Positions 48,439 to 56,974 of a stretch of DNA of 64,000 nucleotides are shown in pieces (position 1 is the stretch's first letter; every line of letters starts with the position of its first letter). Source of the stretch: an uncultured Clostridia bacterium (GTDB taxonomy: Bacteria; Bacillota; Clostridia; Oscillospirales; Oscillospiraceae); NCBI GenBank assembly GCA_946412355.1, contig CAMKGX010000001.1, forward strand, positions 1 to 64,000. The letters run 5' to 3'. The position numbers were made by a program, and so were the translations under genes. The notes under the pieces were generated by a model. It saw only the letters and a program-made list of their open reading frames with translations. It made no database searches and was not told the origin of the DNA.

Positions 48439-48642
48439 ATGAAGGAAGGAATCCATCCCAATTATCAGCAGACTACGATCAAATGCGCCTGCGGTAATGT
48501 GATTGAGACAGGTTCTACGAAGAAGGATATTCGCGTGGAAGTCTGCTCTAAGTGTCACCCCTTCTTCACCGGCAAGCAGAAGCTGGTGGATACCGGCGGA
48601 CGTGTTGCCAAGTTCAACAAGCGCTTCGGCCTGGAGGGCTAA
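48439..48642 (+). CDS. rpmE: 50S ribosomal protein L31, zinc-binding form
   Basis: A 67-aa protein with AAAGGGGTG upstream. [20 protein letters not shown] supplies the first Cys pair (CxC) and [13 protein letters not shown] the second (CxxC), so it is the zinc-containing C+ paralogue. FNKRFGL is the usual C-terminal block. Own promoter and terminator. Confidence 0.97.
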   Translation: MKEGIHPNYQQTTIKCACGNVIETGSTKKDIRVEVCSKCHPFFTGKQKLVDTGGRVAKFNKRFGLEG

Positions 48643-48653
48643 AGGACACGCAG

Positions 48654-48690
48654 AAAGACCTGTACTCGACGAGGGTACAGGTCTTTTTTT
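48654..48690 (+). terminator. Terminator after rpmE
   Basis: AAAGACCTGTAC, 9-base loop, GTACAGGTCTTTTTTT. Confidence 0.95.
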
Positions 48691-48691
48691 A

Positions 48692-48720
48692 TTGCCATCG
48701 GGGGCGGGATATACTATAAT
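48692..48720 (+). promoter_or_regulatory. SigA promoter of hflX-yigZ
   Basis: TTGCCA (48692-48697), 17 bp, TATAAT (48715-48720), directly after the rpmE terminator. Confidence 0.85.
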
Positions 48721-48747
48721 GGCGAAAACGATACGCATGAGGTGACT

Positions 48748-50055
48748 ATGGAACGCAAAACGATTGAATCCCATGACGCGGTGCGGGACTACGCCGTGCT
48801 GGTGGGGCTGCGCTCGCCGGTGCTGGGCAGCGACAGCGCCGATGAGGAGTCCCTGGCCGAGCTGGCCGCCCTGGTGGAGACCGCCGGGGGCGAGAGCGTG
48901 GGCATGATATTGCAGGGCAGGGACAAGCCCGACCCCCACAGCTTTATCGGCGAGGGCAAGGTGGAGGAGGTCAAGGGCATGGTGGAGCAGGAAAAGGCCA
49001 CCATGGTGATCTTTGACAACGACCTGTCCCCCAGCCAGATCCGGGTGCTGACGGAGCTTTTGGGCGTGCAGGTCATCGACAGGAGCGGCCTTATCCTGGA
49101 CATCTTCGCCCAGCGGGCCAAGACCAAGGAGGGCTGCCTGCAGGTGGAGCTGGCACAGTACCAGTACCTGCTGCCGCGGCTGGTGGGCATGTGGACCCAC
49201 CTGGAGCGCCAGGCCGGCACCAGCGGCAAGGGGCCCATCGGCTCCAAGGGCCCCGGCGAGACGCAGCTGGAGACCGACCGGCGGCACATCCACCGGAAAA
49301 TCGACAAGCTGAAAGAGGAATTGCAGGAGGTGCGGCGGGTGCGGGCCACCCAGCGGCAGCGGCGGCAGAAGAACGAGATCCCCGTGGTGGCCATTGTGGG
49401 CTACACCAACGCGGGGAAGTCCACGCTGCTGAACACCATCACCGGCGCGGGGATCCCCGCCAACAACCGGCTCTTTGACACCCTGGACACCACCACACGG
49501 CTGCTGACCGTCAGCGACACGCTGGACGTGGTCATCTCCGACACGGTGGGCTTTATCCGCAAGCTGCCCCACCAGCTGGTGGAGGCGTTCAAGGCCACGC
49601 TGGAGGAGCTGGAATACGCCGACTTGCTGCTGCACGTCATCGACGCCAGCAACCCACAGTGGCGGGAGCAGGCGCAAATTGTGGACGATTTGATTCGGGA
49701 ATTGAAGGCCGACCACATCCCCTGCATCCGGGTGTACAACAAGTCCGATTTGGCCTTTTCCGGCCAGCGGGAGAAGGAGGCGGACGCGGTATCCGTGTCG
49801 GCGCTGACGGGGGAGGGCATCGACGATTTGATGCGCGCCATCGACCGGAAGCTGGACAAGGGCACCCGGCGGGTGACGCTGCATCTGCCTTACGATAAGA
49901 CGGGGCTTTTGGACGTGCTGTACCGGGAGGCCAAGGTGGAGAGCGTCAGCTACGAGGCCACGGTGGACGTGGTGGCGGTGTGCAATCCCCGGCAGCTGGG
50001 GCAGCTGAAGGATTACATCGAGGGCTGGGTGGAGCCCAAGGAGGAATGGGAATGA
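48748..50055 (+). CDS. hflX: GTPase HflX
   Basis: A 435-aa protein from ATG 48748 (GAGGTG upstream). N-terminal HflX domain with DPHSFIGEGKVEEVK, glycine-rich linker GSKGPGETQLETDRR, then a G domain: G1 GYTNAGKSTLLN, G3 DTVGFIRKLPHQLVEAF, G4 NKSD, G5 SVSALTGEG. HflX is a ribosome-splitting GTPase that rescues stalled or stressed ribosomes. It overlaps the YigZ gene by 4 bp. Confidence 0.95.
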   Translation: MERKTIESHDAVRDYAVLVGLRSPVLGSDSADEESLAELAALVETAGGESVGMILQGRDKPDPHSFIGEGKVEEVKGMVEQEKATMVIFDNDLSPSQIRVLTELLGVQVIDRSGLILDIFAQRAKTKEGCLQVELAQYQYLLPRLVGMWTHLERQAGTSGKGPIGSKGPGETQLETDRRHIHRKIDKLKEELQEVRRVRATQRQRRQKNEIPVVAIVGYTNAGKSTLLNTITGAGIPANNRLFDTLDTTTRLLTVSDTLDVVISDTVGFIRKLPHQLVEAFKATLEELEYADLLLHVIDASNPQWREQAQIVDDLIRELKADHIPCIRVYNKSDLAFSGQREKEADAVSVSALTGEGIDDLMRAIDRKLDKGTRRVTLHLPYDKTGLLDVLYREAKVESVSYEATVDVVAVCNPRQLGQLKDYIEGWVEPKEEWE

Positions 50056-50681
50056 GCGTGTACCGCGTGCCCTTCTCCGACGCCGAGAGCGAGTTCACCG
50101 AGAAGCGCTCCCGGTTTATCAGCCATATCTGGAAAATATCCAGCGAGGAGGAGGCCCAGGAGCGCATCCGGGAGATGAAGAGCCAATATTACGACGCGCG
50201 GCACAACTGCTGGTGCTACCGCCTGGGGGAGAACACCGCCCGGTACAGCGACGACGGCGAGCCCCAGGGCACGGCGGGCCAGCCTATGCTGAAGGTGCTG
50301 GAGCGGGAGAACGTCACCGACGCGGTGGTGGTGGTGACCCGGTACTTCGGCGGGATTCTGCTGGGGGCCGGGGGGCTGACCCGGGCCTACAGCCGGGGGG
50401 CCAAGGACGCCCTTGCCGCCGCCGGGGCCGCCACCATGGGGCTGTGGGCCAGGGTGGAGATCCCCTGCCCCTATGCCCTCTTTGAGCGGGTGAAGCTGGA
50501 GGTGGAGGCGCTGTCGGGTACGGTGGACGGGGCGGAATACGCCGCGGACATTACCCTTACCGTGTCGCTTTTGGCGGAGCGGGTGGAAGGGCTGCAGAAG
50601 CGCCTCACCGAGCTGTCTGCCGGGGGCATCCGGCTGCGGGAGCAGGGGAGGGAATACCGCCCCGGGCCCCGGGAAGGGTGA
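50052..50681 (+). CDS. YigZ/IMPACT family protein
   Basis: A 209-aa protein from ATG 50052, coupled to hflX. The UPF0029 signature is clear: DARHNCWCYRLGENTARYSD, then DGEPQGTAGQPMLKVLE and VVVVTRYFGGILLGAGGLTR. A ferredoxin-like C-terminal domain (LFERVKLEVEALSG) follows. The family has been linked to translation regulation, but the activity is unsettled; pairing with a ribosome-rescue GTPase fits. Confidence 0.92.
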   Translation: MSVYRVPFSDAESEFTEKRSRFISHIWKISSEEEAQERIREMKSQYYDARHNCWCYRLGENTARYSDDGEPQGTAGQPMLKVLERENVTDAVVVVTRYFGGILLGAGGLTRAYSRGAKDALAAAGAATMGLWARVEIPCPYALFERVKLEVEALSGTVDGAEYAADITLTVSLLAERVEGLQKRLTELSAGGIRLREQGREYRPGPREG

Positions 50682-50701
50682 CGATATAGCCATATAGCAT
50701 A

Positions 50702-50741
50702 AAAACACCCGGCGCGGCCATTATGCTGCGCCGGGTGTTTT
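50702..50741. terminator. Bidirectional terminator
   Basis: AAAACACCCGGCGC and GCGCCGGGTGTTTT form a 14-bp stem between convergent yigZ and the metal-dependent regulator. Confidence 0.92.
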
Positions 50742-50757
50742 GTGGTGTTATGGCAGG

Positions 50758-51126
50758 TCAGGGCTGGGCTTCTTCGTGGGCGCGCCAGGCGTTGAAGGTC
50801 TCCTCGGAGATGACGTGCTCGATGCGGCAGGCGTCGGACTCCGCCACGTCCGGGTCTACGCCGATGCGGGTGAAGAAGTCGGTGAGGACCCGGTGGCGCT
50901 CATAGATGCGCTCGGCCACCTCCTGGCCGGGGGGCAGCAGGGTGATGGCGCCGTTTTCGTCCACCTGGATATAGCCGCCGGCCTTCAAAAGCCCCACGGC
51001 GCGGCTGACGCTGGGCTTGGAGTAGCCCATATATTCGCCCACGTCGATGGCGCGGACGAAGTTGGATTTTTTGGAGAGGATGAGGATGGTCTCCAGATAC
51101 ATTTCGCCGGATTCCTGCAAATGCAT
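50758..51126 (-). CDS. Metal-dependent DtxR/MntR-family repressor
   Basis: A 122-aa protein from ATG 51126 (AGGAGCTG upstream). Winged HTH: MYLETILILSKKSNFVRAID, then VGEYMGYSKPSVSRAVGLLK and GGYIQVDENGAITLLP. Metal-binding and dimerisation helices follow (ERHRVLTDFFTRIGVD, ESDACRIEHVISEETF), with Glu, His, Cys and Asp/His ligands in MntR/IdeR positions. No SH3-like third domain, so it is the short MntR-type. It should sense Mn2+ or Fe2+; no transporter gene is adjacent. Confidence 0.88.
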   Translation of the reverse strand: MHLQESGEMYLETILILSKKSNFVRAIDVGEYMGYSKPSVSRAVGLLKAGGYIQVDENGAITLLPPGQEVAERIYERHRVLTDFFTRIGVDPDVAESDACRIEHVISEETFNAWRAHEEAQP

Positions 51127-51210
51127 GGGATCAGCTCCTTTGCAATCGTTCTACCCACTAAAGTACCACATTTTTCCGGCAAAGGCAAGGATTTTCGGGT
51201 AAGGGGCGGC

Positions 51211-52176
51211 TTACCGCATGGGGCAGCGATGGGGGTTGATGCCGGCATCTTGGCGGCGGGCGGCACGGAAGGCGATCATCTCCCCGGCGATGGACACGGC
51301 GATCTCCTCCGGGGTGACGGCGCCGATGGGCAGGCCGATGGGGGTGTGGACGGCGGCGATGGCTTCATCGGAGATACCGGCCTGGCGCAGCATGGCGTTT
51401 ACCGCCTCCTTTTTGCTCTTGGAGCCGATGACCCCCAGGTAGGCGTAGGGGCGGCGCAGCACCTGCTCCTCCACCGTGAAGTCATTGCGGTGGCCGCTGG
51501 TCATCACCACCACGAAGTCGTCCTCCGTCAGGGTGAGATAGTCGTCGATGCGGGCAAAGTCGCCGCAGATGACCTGTTCCGCGCCGGGGAAACGGGCGCT
51601 GTCCGCCAGAGGGGGGCGGTCGTCCATAACGGTGACACGGAAGCCCAGGGTTTGCAGCAGGGGGGACAGGGCGGCGCTGCAATGGCCCGCGCCGAACAAT
51701 ATGGCCCTGTCGCCGGGGGTGACGGCCAGGGGGAAGCAGCCCGCCTGCTCCGCGTGGGGCGGGGCCAGCGCCGGGGCGCCGCCGGTGAGGGACAGGAGCA
51801 GCGTGGCGCTCTCCCGGTCCGCCAGGCGCTGCAGCACGCCGGCGACGGCGTCGCGCCAGGGGGCGCTGCCGGCGGGGATGAACTGGAAGTGGACGGTGAC
51901 CGCGCCTCCGCAGACCATTTTCAATGCCCCGGCGGGGTGGAGGGCGTAGTCCTTGACCTGGGACTGTTTGGCGGCCAATCGTTTTTTGCTTTCTTCGATG
52001 GCGTCCAGCTCCACGGCGCCGCCGCCGATGGTGCCGCACAGCAGACCGTTTTTACCGCACAGCATCTGGGCCCCGGCGCCCCGGGGGGCGGAGCCGCTCT
52101 CGGCGATGATGGTACATAAAACAGTGTCGCGGCCCTCCGCCATTTCACGATTCAGGCGGGAGAAAATCGCCTCCAT
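51211..52176 (-). CDS. xdhC: XdhC/CoxI family protein
   Basis: A 321-aa protein from ATG 52176 (AGGGGTG upstream). N-terminal XdhC/CoxI domain (TIIAESGSAPRGAGAQMLC, GTIGGGAVELDAIEESK) and a C-terminal Rossmann domain (ILFGAGHCSAALSPLL, LGFRVTVMDDRPPL, then GSKSKKEAVNAMLRQAG). XdhC proteins bind molybdenum cofactor and insert it into xanthine-dehydrogenase-type enzymes. No molybdoenzyme gene is in view; a fragment of a homologue survives at 29747-29795. Confidence 0.9.
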   Translation of the reverse strand: MEAIFSRLNREMAEGRDTVLCTIIAESGSAPRGAGAQMLCGKNGLLCGTIGGGAVELDAIEESKKRLAAKQSQVKDYALHPAGALKMVCGGAVTVHFQFIPAGSAPWRDAVAGVLQRLADRESATLLLSLTGGAPALAPPHAEQAGCFPLAVTPGDRAILFGAGHCSAALSPLLQTLGFRVTVMDDRPPLADSARFPGAEQVICGDFARIDDYLTLTEDDFVVVMTSGHRNDFTVEEQVLRRPYAYLGVIGSKSKKEAVNAMLRQAGISDEAIAAVHTPIGLPIGAVTPEEIAVSIAGEMIAFRAARRQDAGINPHRCPMR

Positions 52177-52244
52177 AACGTCACCCCTTTCGTTTTTGGC
52201 TATTATACCCCGGCGGGGCGGCGGGGGCAAGGGTTTTCTGCGGG

Positions 52245-52273
52245 TTGCTTTTTATGGGGCGGTGGGGTATGAT
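52245..52273 (+). promoter_or_regulatory. SigA promoter of ridA
   Basis: TTGCTT (52245-52250), 17 bp, TATGAT (52268-52273), 32 bp before the start. Confidence 0.7.
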
Positions 52274-52304
52274 GGATGTATCATATCAAAAGGAGGCAGA
52301 TGCT

Positions 52305-52682
52305 ATGAAAACCATTCTCGCCACGGAGAAGGCACCGGCGGCCATCGGGCCCTATGCCCAGGGCATCGACTGCGGCGGCTTTGTGGTGACCTCGGGGCAG
52401 CTGGGTCTGGACCCGGAGAGCGGCGTACTGGCCCAGGGCGTGGAGGCGCAGACCCGGCAGGCGCTGGAGAACGTGAAGGCCATTCTGGCCCAGGCGGGGC
52501 TGACCATGGACAACGTGGTGAAAACCACCGTGTTCTTGCAGCACATGAGCGACTTTGCCGCCATGAACGCCGTGTATGCGGAGTTCTTCACCGAAGGGGC
52601 GTACCCGGCACGGTCCGCCGTGGAGGTAGCGGCGCTGCCCAAGGGCGGATTGGTGGAGATCGAGGTTATTTGTGCGCGGTGA
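52305..52682 (+). CDS. ridA: RidA family imine/enamine deaminase
   Basis: A 125-aa protein from ATG 52305 (AAAGGAGG upstream). EKAPAAIGPYAQGIDCGGFV, SGQLGLDPESG, NVKAILAQAGLTMDNVVKTT and YPARSAVEVAALPKGGLVEI are the RidA/YjgF blocks, including the Arg that binds the substrate carboxylate and the C-terminal Glu. It hydrolyses reactive 2-aminoacrylate-type imines. Monocistronic. Confidence 0.95.
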   Translation: MKTILATEKAPAAIGPYAQGIDCGGFVVTSGQLGLDPESGVLAQGVEAQTRQALENVKAILAQAGLTMDNVVKTTVFLQHMSDFAAMNAVYAEFFTEGAYPARSAVEVAALPKGGLVEIEVICAR

Positions 52683-52693
52683 GGCGCTGCATC

Positions 52694-52725
52694 AAAAAAA
52701 GGACTGCCGCAGGGCAGTCCTTTTT
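52694..52725. terminator. Bidirectional terminator
   Basis: AAAAAAAGGACTGCC, loop GCA, GGGCAGTCCTTTTT, between convergent ridA and the PfkB kinase. Confidence 0.93.
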
Positions 52726-52742
52726 GCGTATGTGAGGGATAA

Positions 52743-53675
52743 TCAATCCACCACCGGCACGTCCAGGCCGAATTCGCTGGGGAGGAAGCGGGGGCAGACG
52801 TTTTCCGACGTGCAGATGACGGAGGCGGCCAGGCGGGTGCCGATCTCGCAGGCTTCGGCCAGGGTCTTGCCGTAGGTCAGGCCAATGGCCACGCCGGAGA
52901 AGAAGGCGTCGCCGGCGCCGGTGGAGTCCTTCATGTCCACCTTTTTGGCGGGGCAGACGCCGGCCTGGCCGTCGGCGGTGGCCCAGACAGCGCCACGGGA
53001 GCCCATGGTGACCACCATGGCGGGGAGGCGGGCCATCTGCACCTTGCTGCGCAGCACTTCCGTCATCTCCTCCACGGAGAGGCCGTCATACTCCTCGGAG
53101 AACAGGATGCCCGCCTCCTGGAGATTGCACACGAAGCAGGCGGTGGAGCGGAGGAAGTCACGGCGCTCCACGGCGATGCTCATGTTGGACACCACGGCGT
53201 ACACCGGCTTTTGGTACTTCTCCGCCAACTGGAACACCCGCTTGACGATGTCCTTATCCATGTCGATCTCGATGCAGATGCTGTCGGCCTGGGAGAACAG
53301 CTCGTCGCCCCGCTTTTCGAGGACGTTCAGCAGCGGGGTCAGGTCGGGCCGTTTGGACACGGCGGCCACCACGTCGCCGTCATTGTCGAAAACCGCCAGC
53401 CAGGTGCCCATGCCGTCCCGGGTGGGCACCATGTAGTCGGTGTTCACCTTGTGGTCCTGGAGCTTGCGGATGACGTCGGCGCCGGCGCCGCTCTTGTCCA
53501 CCAGGCTCAAAAAGGTGGGGCGCAGCTCCACGTTGGCGATGTCCTCCACGATGTTGCGGCTGACGCCGCCGTGGACGTATTCCACGTACCCCGCGTTGCG
53601 CCCGCCGGGGATGAAGGTGCTGTAAGGGTAGCCCTTGATGTCCACAAACACGGCGCCGATGACCACGATGCCCAT
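52743..53675 (-). CDS. PfkB-family carbohydrate/nucleoside kinase
   Basis: A 310-aa protein from ATG 53675 (GGAGGGC upstream). GGRNAGYVEYVHGGVSRNIV is the N-terminal substrate-binding block (GG.SRN) and DMKDSTGAGDAFFSGVAIGL the C-terminal DTGAGD catalytic motif with the base Asp. VVTMGSRGAVWATADG and PAKKVDMKD form the ATP site. The substrate cannot be deduced: ribokinase-, fructokinase- and adenosine-kinase-like enzymes share these motifs. Confidence 0.88.
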   Translation of the reverse strand: MGIVVIGAVFVDIKGYPYSTFIPGGRNAGYVEYVHGGVSRNIVEDIANVELRPTFLSLVDKSGAGADVIRKLQDHKVNTDYMVPTRDGMGTWLAVFDNDGDVVAAVSKRPDLTPLLNVLEKRGDELFSQADSICIEIDMDKDIVKRVFQLAEKYQKPVYAVVSNMSIAVERRDFLRSTACFVCNLQEAGILFSEEYDGLSVEEMTEVLRSKVQMARLPAMVVTMGSRGAVWATADGQAGVCPAKKVDMKDSTGAGDAFFSGVAIGLTYGKTLAEACEIGTRLAASVICTSENVCPRFLPSEFGLDVPVVD

Positions 53676-53804
53676 GATGTTGCCCTCCTAAAGTGCGATA
53701 TTTGGCCTATTGTACCATACGGCGGGGAGAATGGGAAGATAAAATGGGAAATCGGGTCGAAAAAATGTGGCGCAAGCGGGGCGGAATGGGGCGCGAATGG
53801 GTGC

Positions 53805-53833
53805 TTGTCACGGGGCGGGATTTGTGGTAGGAT
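53805..53833 (+). promoter_or_regulatory. SigA promoter of the MBL-galE operon
   Basis: TTGTCA (53805-53810), 17 bp, TAGGAT (53828-53833), 23 bp before the start. Confidence 0.7.
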
Positions 53834-53855
53834 AGGCAGGTATGGAGGTGACGCC

Positions 53856-54482
53856 ATGGAAATCACCATCAACAGCCATGCCAGCATCCGCGTGGCGGGG
53901 GAGCGGGTTTGCTATTTTGACCCCTTCCAGCTGCGGGAGGCCCCCAGGGACGGGCAGATCATTTTCATCACCCACGACCATTTTGACCACTTTTCGCCGG
54001 AGGACATCGCCAGGGCGGCGGGGGAGGACCCCGTGTTCGTGGTGCCCGCGTTTATGGCGGAGCAGGTGGCGGCGCTGGGCCGGGTGGTGGGCCTTTTGCC
54101 CGGCCAGAGGGCCACGGTGGACGGCGTGGCGGTGGAGGCCGTGGCGGCCTACAACCCCCATAAGAAATTCCATCCGAGAGAAAAGCAATACCTGGGCTAT
54201 GTGGTGACGCTGGAGGGACAGCGGGTGTACGTCTGCGGCGACACCGACGTGACACCGGAGGCGCTGGCGGTGCGGTGCGACGTGGTGCTGTGCCCGGTGG
54301 GCGGCACGTACACCATGACGCCGCAGGAGGCGGCGGGGCTATGCAACGCCATCCGGCCGCGCCTCGCCATCCCCACCCATTACGGCAGCGGCGTGGTGGG
54401 CTCGGCACAGGACGGAGAGACCTTCCGCCGCCTGGTGGACGGCGGGATTACAGTAAAACTATTAGTGGAGGACGCGAAATGA
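53856..54482 (+). CDS. MBL-fold metallohydrolase, UlaG-like
   Basis: A 208-aa protein from ATG 53856 (GGAGGTG upstream). ITINSHASIRVAGERVCYFD and IIFITHDHFDHFSPEDI carry the metallo-beta-lactamase H-x-H-x-D-H motif. VYVCGDTDVTPE provides the bridging Asp and RLAIPTHYGS a further ligand His. It is the short UlaG/YtkL-like type, a probable small-molecule phospho- or lactone hydrolase. Coupled to galE by a 4-bp overlap. Confidence 0.88.
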   Translation: MEITINSHASIRVAGERVCYFDPFQLREAPRDGQIIFITHDHFDHFSPEDIARAAGEDPVFVVPAFMAEQVAALGRVVGLLPGQRATVDGVAVEAVAAYNPHKKFHPREKQYLGYVVTLEGQRVYVCGDTDVTPEALAVRCDVVLCPVGGTYTMTPQEAAGLCNAIRPRLAIPTHYGSGVVGSAQDGETFRRLVDGGITVKLLVEDAK

Positions 54483-55495
54483 ACGTATTAGTGACCGGCG
54501 GCGCCGGGTACATCGGCAGCCATACCTGCGTGGAACTGATTGAGGCGGGGCATCAGCCCATCGCCGTGGACAACCTGGTGAATTCTAGTGCGGAGAGCTT
54601 GCGCCGGGTGGCACAGATCACCGGAAAGGAAGTGCCCTTTATCAACGGCGACGTGTGCGACGAGGCCTTGATGGAGAAGGTGTTCTCGGAAAATGAGATC
54701 GACTGCGTCATCCATTTTGCGGGACTGAAGGCGGTGGGCGAGTCGGTGGAAAAGCCGCTGGCCTACTATCGCAATAACCTGACCTCCACCATGAACCTGT
54801 GCAAGGTGATGGGCCGCCACGGCGTGAAGAAGATCATTTTCTCCTCCTCCGCCACCGTGTATGACCGGGACAACACCATGCCCCTGCGGGAGGACAGCAA
54901 GATCGGCAACTGCACCAACCCCTACGGCTGGACCAAGTTTATGTGCGAGGAGATTCTGCGGGACGTGGCCAAGGCCGACAAGGAGTGGTCGGTGGTGCTG
55001 CTGCGGTATTTCAACCCCGTGGGCGCCCATCCCAGCGGGCTCATCGGCGAGCATCCCAACGGCATCCCCAACAATCTGATGCCCTTTATCTCCCAGACCG
55101 CCATCGGCAAGCGGGAGAAGCTCAGCGTGTTCGGCAACGACTATCCCACCCCCGACGGCACCGGCGTGCGGGACTATATCCACGTGGTGGATTTGGCCAA
55201 GGGTCACGTGGCGGCCATGGACTACCTGTGCAGCCACACCGGCGAGGCGGTGTTCAACCTGGGCACCGGCAACGGCTACAGCGTGCTGGACATGGTGAAC
55301 GCCTTTGAGAAGGCCAACGGCGTGAAGGTGCCCTACGTCATCGCCCCCCGCCGCAGCGGCGACGTGGCGGTGTGCTACGCCGACCCCGCCAAGAGCGCAG
55401 AGGTGCTGGGCTGGCACGCCCAGTACAACCTGGAGGACATGTGCCGGGACACCTGGCACTGGCAGAGCATGAACCCCAACGGCTACGACAAGTAA
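54479..55495 (+). CDS. galE: UDP-glucose 4-epimerase
   Basis: A 338-aa short-chain dehydrogenase/reductase-type epimerase. NAD-binding VLVTGGAGYIGSHTCVELI, then FSSSATVYDRDNTMPLREDS with the catalytic Ser and PYGWTKFMCEEILRDV with Tyr-x-x-x-Lys; GVRDYIHVVDLAKGHVAAMD is the GalE-specific block. It interconverts UDP-glucose and UDP-galactose for envelope polysaccharides and galactose use. Confidence 0.95.
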   Translation: MNVLVTGGAGYIGSHTCVELIEAGHQPIAVDNLVNSSAESLRRVAQITGKEVPFINGDVCDEALMEKVFSENEIDCVIHFAGLKAVGESVEKPLAYYRNNLTSTMNLCKVMGRHGVKKIIFSSSATVYDRDNTMPLREDSKIGNCTNPYGWTKFMCEEILRDVAKADKEWSVVLLRYFNPVGAHPSGLIGEHPNGIPNNLMPFISQTAIGKREKLSVFGNDYPTPDGTGVRDYIHVVDLAKGHVAAMDYLCSHTGEAVFNLGTGNGYSVLDMVNAFEKANGVKVPYVIAPRRSGDVAVCYADPAKSAEVLGWHAQYNLEDMCRDTWHWQSMNPNGYDK

Positions 55496-55503
55496 AAATG
55501 ATA

Positions 55504-55537
55504 CGCCGCCCCGCCGATGTGTTTCGGCGGGGCGGCG
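55504..55537. terminator. GC-rich hairpin between convergent genes
   Basis: CGCCGCCCCGCC and GGCGGGGCGGCG form a 12-bp stem; no T-run follows (TTCATG). Confidence 0.6.
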
Positions 55538-55551
55538 TTCATGATGGCGCA

Positions 55552-56568
55552 TTATGACAGGCGGCGGATGGCCCGCTCTACGGCCTCCCGCTCCTCGCCG
55601 CTGACGATGCCCCACTCCGTCTCCATCAGGCGCAGCACCTCACAGTAGGCGGCGATGGCACCGGGGGCGTCGCCCCGGATCTCGCAGATGTGGGCGATGC
55701 TGGTGGCGCTGTCGGTGAATTTGGGGGAGGGCTGGATGTCCTGGCCCTTGCGATACCATTGGATGGCCCGGTCATATTCCTGGCGCTGGGTGTAGATGTC
55801 GCCCAGGGTGACGGCCCAGCACCACTCCTGCCCCTCCATGGTCTCCAGCGCCTGGAGCTGCGCTTCACATGCTTGCCTGTCACCGGCGGCCTGGGCGATG
55901 AGGTAGCGGTACATGGGAGTGCGGAAGGTGTTGTCTATGGCGGCCAGGGCATTTAGCCATTGGCAGGCCTCCTTAAGACGCCGGTCGTCGATGAGGTTAT
56001 CCAGCAGCCACATGATAGCGGAGCGGTTATCCGGGTGGCGGCGGCAGAAGTCGCCAAACCACTGGATAAGGGCGTGGTGGTTGCGGACGCACCAGTCGGG
56101 CATATAGCTGCCCCAGGCGTTGGCCAACTCGCTGACGGCCTCCTTGTCACCGCCGGTCAGCTCCACCGCCTCCTTGCCGCTTTCCACCGCCAACAGGCGG
56201 TACTGGTCGGCCTGGTGGCTGTAGAGAAGGGTGAGGAGCAGCTTGGACTTGCCGGCATAGGCGGGGTTGTCGCCGATGGTGATAAGCTGCTGAGCGATTT
56301 GACGGGTCTCGGATTCGCTGATGAGACCGCTGTCATAGATATGGTTCTCGATGCGGTCCAACTGCTGGGCCGGGGTCATGGCAAACAACTGGTCGATGGA
56401 AACGCCGAAGAAGATGGCGATTTCCGGCAGAAGCTGCACGTCCGGGACGGTGGTGCCCCGCTCCCATTTGCTGACGGTCTGGGGCGTGACGTGCAGCGCG
56501 TCGGCCAATGCCTCCTGGGTAAGGCCCCGGCCGGTACGAAGGCGGCGAATCTCTTTTCCCATTTCCAT
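55552..56568 (-). CDS. XRE regulator with TPR-like C-terminal domain
   Basis: A 338-aa protein from ATG 56568 (GGAGGAACACACC upstream). HTH at residues 5-60 (RTGRGLTQEALADALHVTPQ, TVSKWERGTTVPDVQLLPEI). The rest is helical with TPR-like repeats (LGDIYTQRQEYDRAIQWYRK, IAHICEIRGDAPGAIAAYCE). TPR-bearing XRE proteins in Firmicutes (Rgg/PlcR/Rap-like) often bind peptides, so a quorum-type signal is possible; no propeptide gene was found next to it. Confidence 0.85.
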   Translation of the reverse strand: MEMGKEIRRLRTGRGLTQEALADALHVTPQTVSKWERGTTVPDVQLLPEIAIFFGVSIDQLFAMTPAQQLDRIENHIYDSGLISESETRQIAQQLITIGDNPAYAGKSKLLLTLLYSHQADQYRLLAVESGKEAVELTGGDKEAVSELANAWGSYMPDWCVRNHHALIQWFGDFCRRHPDNRSAIMWLLDNLIDDRRLKEACQWLNALAAIDNTFRTPMYRYLIAQAAGDRQACEAQLQALETMEGQEWCWAVTLGDIYTQRQEYDRAIQWYRKGQDIQPSPKFTDSATSIAHICEIRGDAPGAIAAYCEVLRLMETEWGIVSGEEREAVERAIRRLS

Positions 56569-56683
56569 GGTGTGTTCCTCCTTTTGGGTGTGAGCCTATT
56601 ATAGCAGGCTGCGGGGCGGATGGCCAGCGATTGATGGGGGAGAGGGGTGTCGCGGCGGGCGAGAGGGGGGCTGGCGGAAAAGT
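56569..56683. other. Short spacer with a possible -10 box for the XRE-TPR gene
   Basis: On the minus strand TATAAT at about 56597-56602 lies upstream of ATG 56568. The -35 region is poor (TGGCCA at 17 bp). Nothing else is seen. Confidence 0.4.
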
Positions 56684-56716
56684 AAAAAAGCGGGAAGCTG
56701 ACGCTTCCCGCTTTTT
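56684..56716 (-). terminator. Terminator of the yceD-rpmF operon
   Basis: On the minus strand AAAAAGCGGGAAGC, TCAG-type loop, GCTTCCCGCTTTTTT, 11 bp after the rpmF stop. Confidence 0.93.
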
Positions 56717-56726
56717 CAGGACAAGA

Positions 56727-56924
56727 TTACTTGCCGGCGGCCACGGACTTGATCTCCTTGACCTGACGGCCGTTATAGGTACCGCACTCGGGGCACATTC
56801 TGTGGGGCAGATGCAGAGCACCGCACTTGGGGCATGCCACCAGAGCGGGAGTTGCCAGCTTCCACACGGAAGAACGTCTCTTATTGCGCCGCTGCTTGGA
56901 TACTTTTCCCTTAGGGACTGCCAT
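56727..56924 (-). CDS. rpmF: 50S ribosomal protein L32
   Basis: A 65-aa protein with AGGAGGTG upstream. MAVPKGKVSKQRRNKRRSSV is the standard L32 head. CPKCGALHLPHRMCPECG is a complete zinc ribbon, so this is the zinc-dependent form. It is the second gene after yceD, a widespread arrangement. Confidence 0.97.
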   Translation of the reverse strand: MAVPKGKVSKQRRNKRRSSVWKLATPALVACPKCGALHLPHRMCPECGTYNGRQVKEIKSVAAGK

Positions 56925-56974
56925 GTTGACACCTCCTTGGCTTTCAACTGCGGATTGCAGTAATAATTACTTCT